Source: an uncultured Eudoraea sp. (GTDB lineage: Bacteria > Bacteroidota > Bacteroidia > Flavobacteriales > Flavobacteriaceae). From it: a DNA stretch of 33,394 nucleotides. Numbering within the stretch: the first letter of the stretch is position 1; every line of letters begins with the position of its first letter. This document shows positions 32,054-33,394 of the stretch, one piece after another. The translations under genes and the position numbers were made by a program. Below the pieces are notes generated by a model. It did no database searches. It was not told the origin of the DNA and saw only the letters and a program-made list of their open reading frames with translations. The stretch lies in assembly GCF_947258525.1 (NCBI RefSeq), contig NZ_CAMYIP010000119.1, positions 8,210 to 41,603 of the forward strand, in the 5' to 3' direction.

Positions 32054-33394
32054 ATGAAGAAACATTTTTACATATGGCCAACAATTATTGCCCTTGCTTT
32101 ATCGCTTGGAATCTTTGTGGGTGGTAAACTTCACTTTAACGATACGCCTGAGAAATTATTTACTACAAATTCTAAAAAGGATAAGCTCAACAGGCTAATA
32201 GATTATATTGATTATGAGTATGTTGATGATATTAATACAGATAGTATTGTAGATATTACTGTAAATAATATTCTGGATAAATTGGATCCTCATTCAGTTT
32301 ATATTCCTAAAAGTGAAATGAGGCGTGTGGCTGAGAATATGAAGGGTGATTTTGTAGGGATAGGGATAAATTTTTATATGTATAAAGATACTATCACGGT
32401 AATACGCACTGTAGAAAAAGGCCCTAGTTACCTTAAAGGGATAAAAGCCGGAGATAGAATACTAATGGCGGGCAATGATACCCTTTACGGCAAAAGATTA
32501 CCCAGTGATGCTATAGTTGAAAGGCTAAAAGGACAAAATGGTTCTTCAGTTGAACTTAAGGTTTATCGCAAATCTGAGAACAAAATGTTCAGAGTAAACC
32601 TTAAACGGGATCGGATACCTATAAAAAGCGTTCAGGCATATTATATGCTAACTCCCCATATGGGATATATTAAGATAAACAGATTTGCCGAATCAACCTA
32701 TAAAGAATTTAACATGGCATTGCGCATATTGCAAAGACAAGGCGCAAAAAAACTAGCTCTGGATCTTAGGGATAACCCGGGAGGTTATCTGGGAATTGCA
32801 GAGCAATTGGCTGATGAATTTTTAGGGGATGGAAAATTAATCCTTTATACAAAGAATAAGAAAGGGGAAATAGAAAAAACTTTCGCATCCAAAAAAGGCA
32901 GTTTTGAAGACAAACCTGTCTATGTATTAATAAACGAGCGCTCTGCCTCTGCAAGTGAAATCATTGCCGGTGCCCTGCAAGACAATGATATAGGAACAAT
33001 AATAGGTCGAAGATCTTTTGGTAAAGGATTAGTTCAGCGCGAAATGGAATTGGGCGACGGCTCTGCTGTGCGTTTGACAGTTTCGAGATATTACACACCT
33101 ACCGGACGTTCCATTCAAAAGACATATAAAAATGGAAATAAGGATTATTATCAGAAATTTACGGATCGCTATCATAACGGCGAGCTGATTTCTGTAGATA
33201 GTATTAAAGTGGCAGATTCTTTAAAGTTTACAACACCCAATGGCAAAGTGGTCTACGGAGGTGGAGGTATTATCCCTGATGTTTTTGTACCCATTGGCAC
33301 AAATGAAGAAGAAGCTGTTGAAAGCCTTGAAAGTCTTGGGTTTATGTCCAGGTTTATATTTGAACATTTAGAGGAAGACAGAACCAGATATTCC
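32054..33394 (+). CDS. S41-family C-terminal processing protease (cut by window edge)
   Basis: 447 codons are open from the ATG at 32054 to the edge with no stop, and family members usually have 500-550. A membrane anchor or signal at residues 8-24 (IWPTIIALALSLGIFVGG) is followed by an N-terminal helical part with LDKLDPHSVYIP, a PDZ domain at about 95-180 (GDFVGIGINF, PSYLKGIKAGDRILMAGN) and the protease core. The catalytic pair is Ser299 in NERSASASEIIAG and Lys324 in RSFGKGLVQ, 25 residues apart as in CtpA and Prc, and LALDLRDNPGGYLG is the conserved core strand. Such enzymes trim or degrade periplasmic proteins. It follows the deaminase gene by 15 bases. Confidence 0.95.
   Translation, partial: MKKHFYIWPTIIALALSLGIFVGGKLHFNDTPEKLFTTNSKKDKLNRLIDYIDYEYVDDINTDSIVDITVNNILDKLDPHSVYIPKSEMRRVAENMKGDFVGIGINFYMYKDTITVIRTVEKGPSYLKGIKAGDRILMAGNDTLYGKRLPSDAIVERLKGQNGSSVELKVYRKSENKMFRVNLKRDRIPIKSVQAYYMLTPHMGYIKINRFAESTYKEFNMALRILQRQGAKKLALDLRDNPGGYLGIAEQLADEFLGDGKLILYTKNKKGEIEKTFASKKGSFEDKPVYVLINERSASASEIIAGALQDNDIGTIIGRRSFGKGLVQREMELGDGSAVRLTVSRYYTPTGRSIQKTYKNGNKDYYQKFTDRYHNGELISVDSIKVADSLKFTTPNGKVVYGGGGIIPDVFVPIGTNEEEAVESLESLGFMSRFIFEHLEEDRTRYS

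Overview
The window looks like a piece of chromosome from a member of the Flavobacteriaceae or a close relative (phylum Bacteroidota). The evidence is low GC, almost no Shine-Dalgarno sites, several matches to the Bacteroidota promoter form TTG-N17-23-TAnnTTTG, secreted proteins with family-typical signal peptides, and gene families common in marine flavobacteria (tandem Vps10/BNR propellers, DUF1460, TraB/GumN, HupE). An oxygen-dependent coproporphyrinogen oxidase (HemF) suggests an aerobe. I see no rRNA, tRNA, CRISPR array, insertion sequence or prophage, and the region reads as ordinary vertically inherited chromosome.

Left part (1-4192, minus strand): a tight heme operon hemA-hemC-hemD-hemE-hemF with 4-base ATGA overlaps at three junctions; hemF runs off the left edge. 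hemD is broken as written: its two halves lie in different frames and roughly 25-30 conserved residues between them are missing. Divergent from hemA is an AraC-type regulator (4380-5282). The 187 bases between hold a 10-base direct repeat and two abutting TTCTAnnTAGAA palindromes just before the regulator's start. These are the best candidates for a control system of the heme operon.

5335-10545: a secreted ThuA-domain protein, then convergent with it a TraB/GumN-plus-large-C-terminus protein followed by a DUF1460 amidase-like protein. 10755-13247: ferrochelatase (hemH) and a MATE exporter. 13289-15692 (minus): a bestrophin-like channel followed by a GH30 glycosidase.

15978-27865 (plus): two tandem secreted Vps10/BNR propeller proteins, hemJ (the protoporphyrinogen oxidase that completes the heme steps), an NtrY-like histidine kinase, an enoyl-CoA hydratase, an unrecognised secreted protein and a PA0069-type radical SAM protein with its own promoter. 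27959-29918 (minus): an HD phosphohydrolase and PlsC acyltransferase pair, a strong terminator, and a bacilliredoxin. 30042-33394 (plus): a TerB-DnaJ co-chaperone, HupE/UreJ membrane protein, dCMP deaminase and an S41 C-terminal processing protease cut by the right edge.

Taken together, seven genes of the C5 heme pathway (hemA, C, D, E, F, H, J) lie within 23 kb; hemL and hemB are not here. I did not find a clearly novel multi-gene system. The most notable items are the damaged hemD, the operator-like repeats between hemA and the AraC gene, and the palindromes lying inside the radical SAM promoter.
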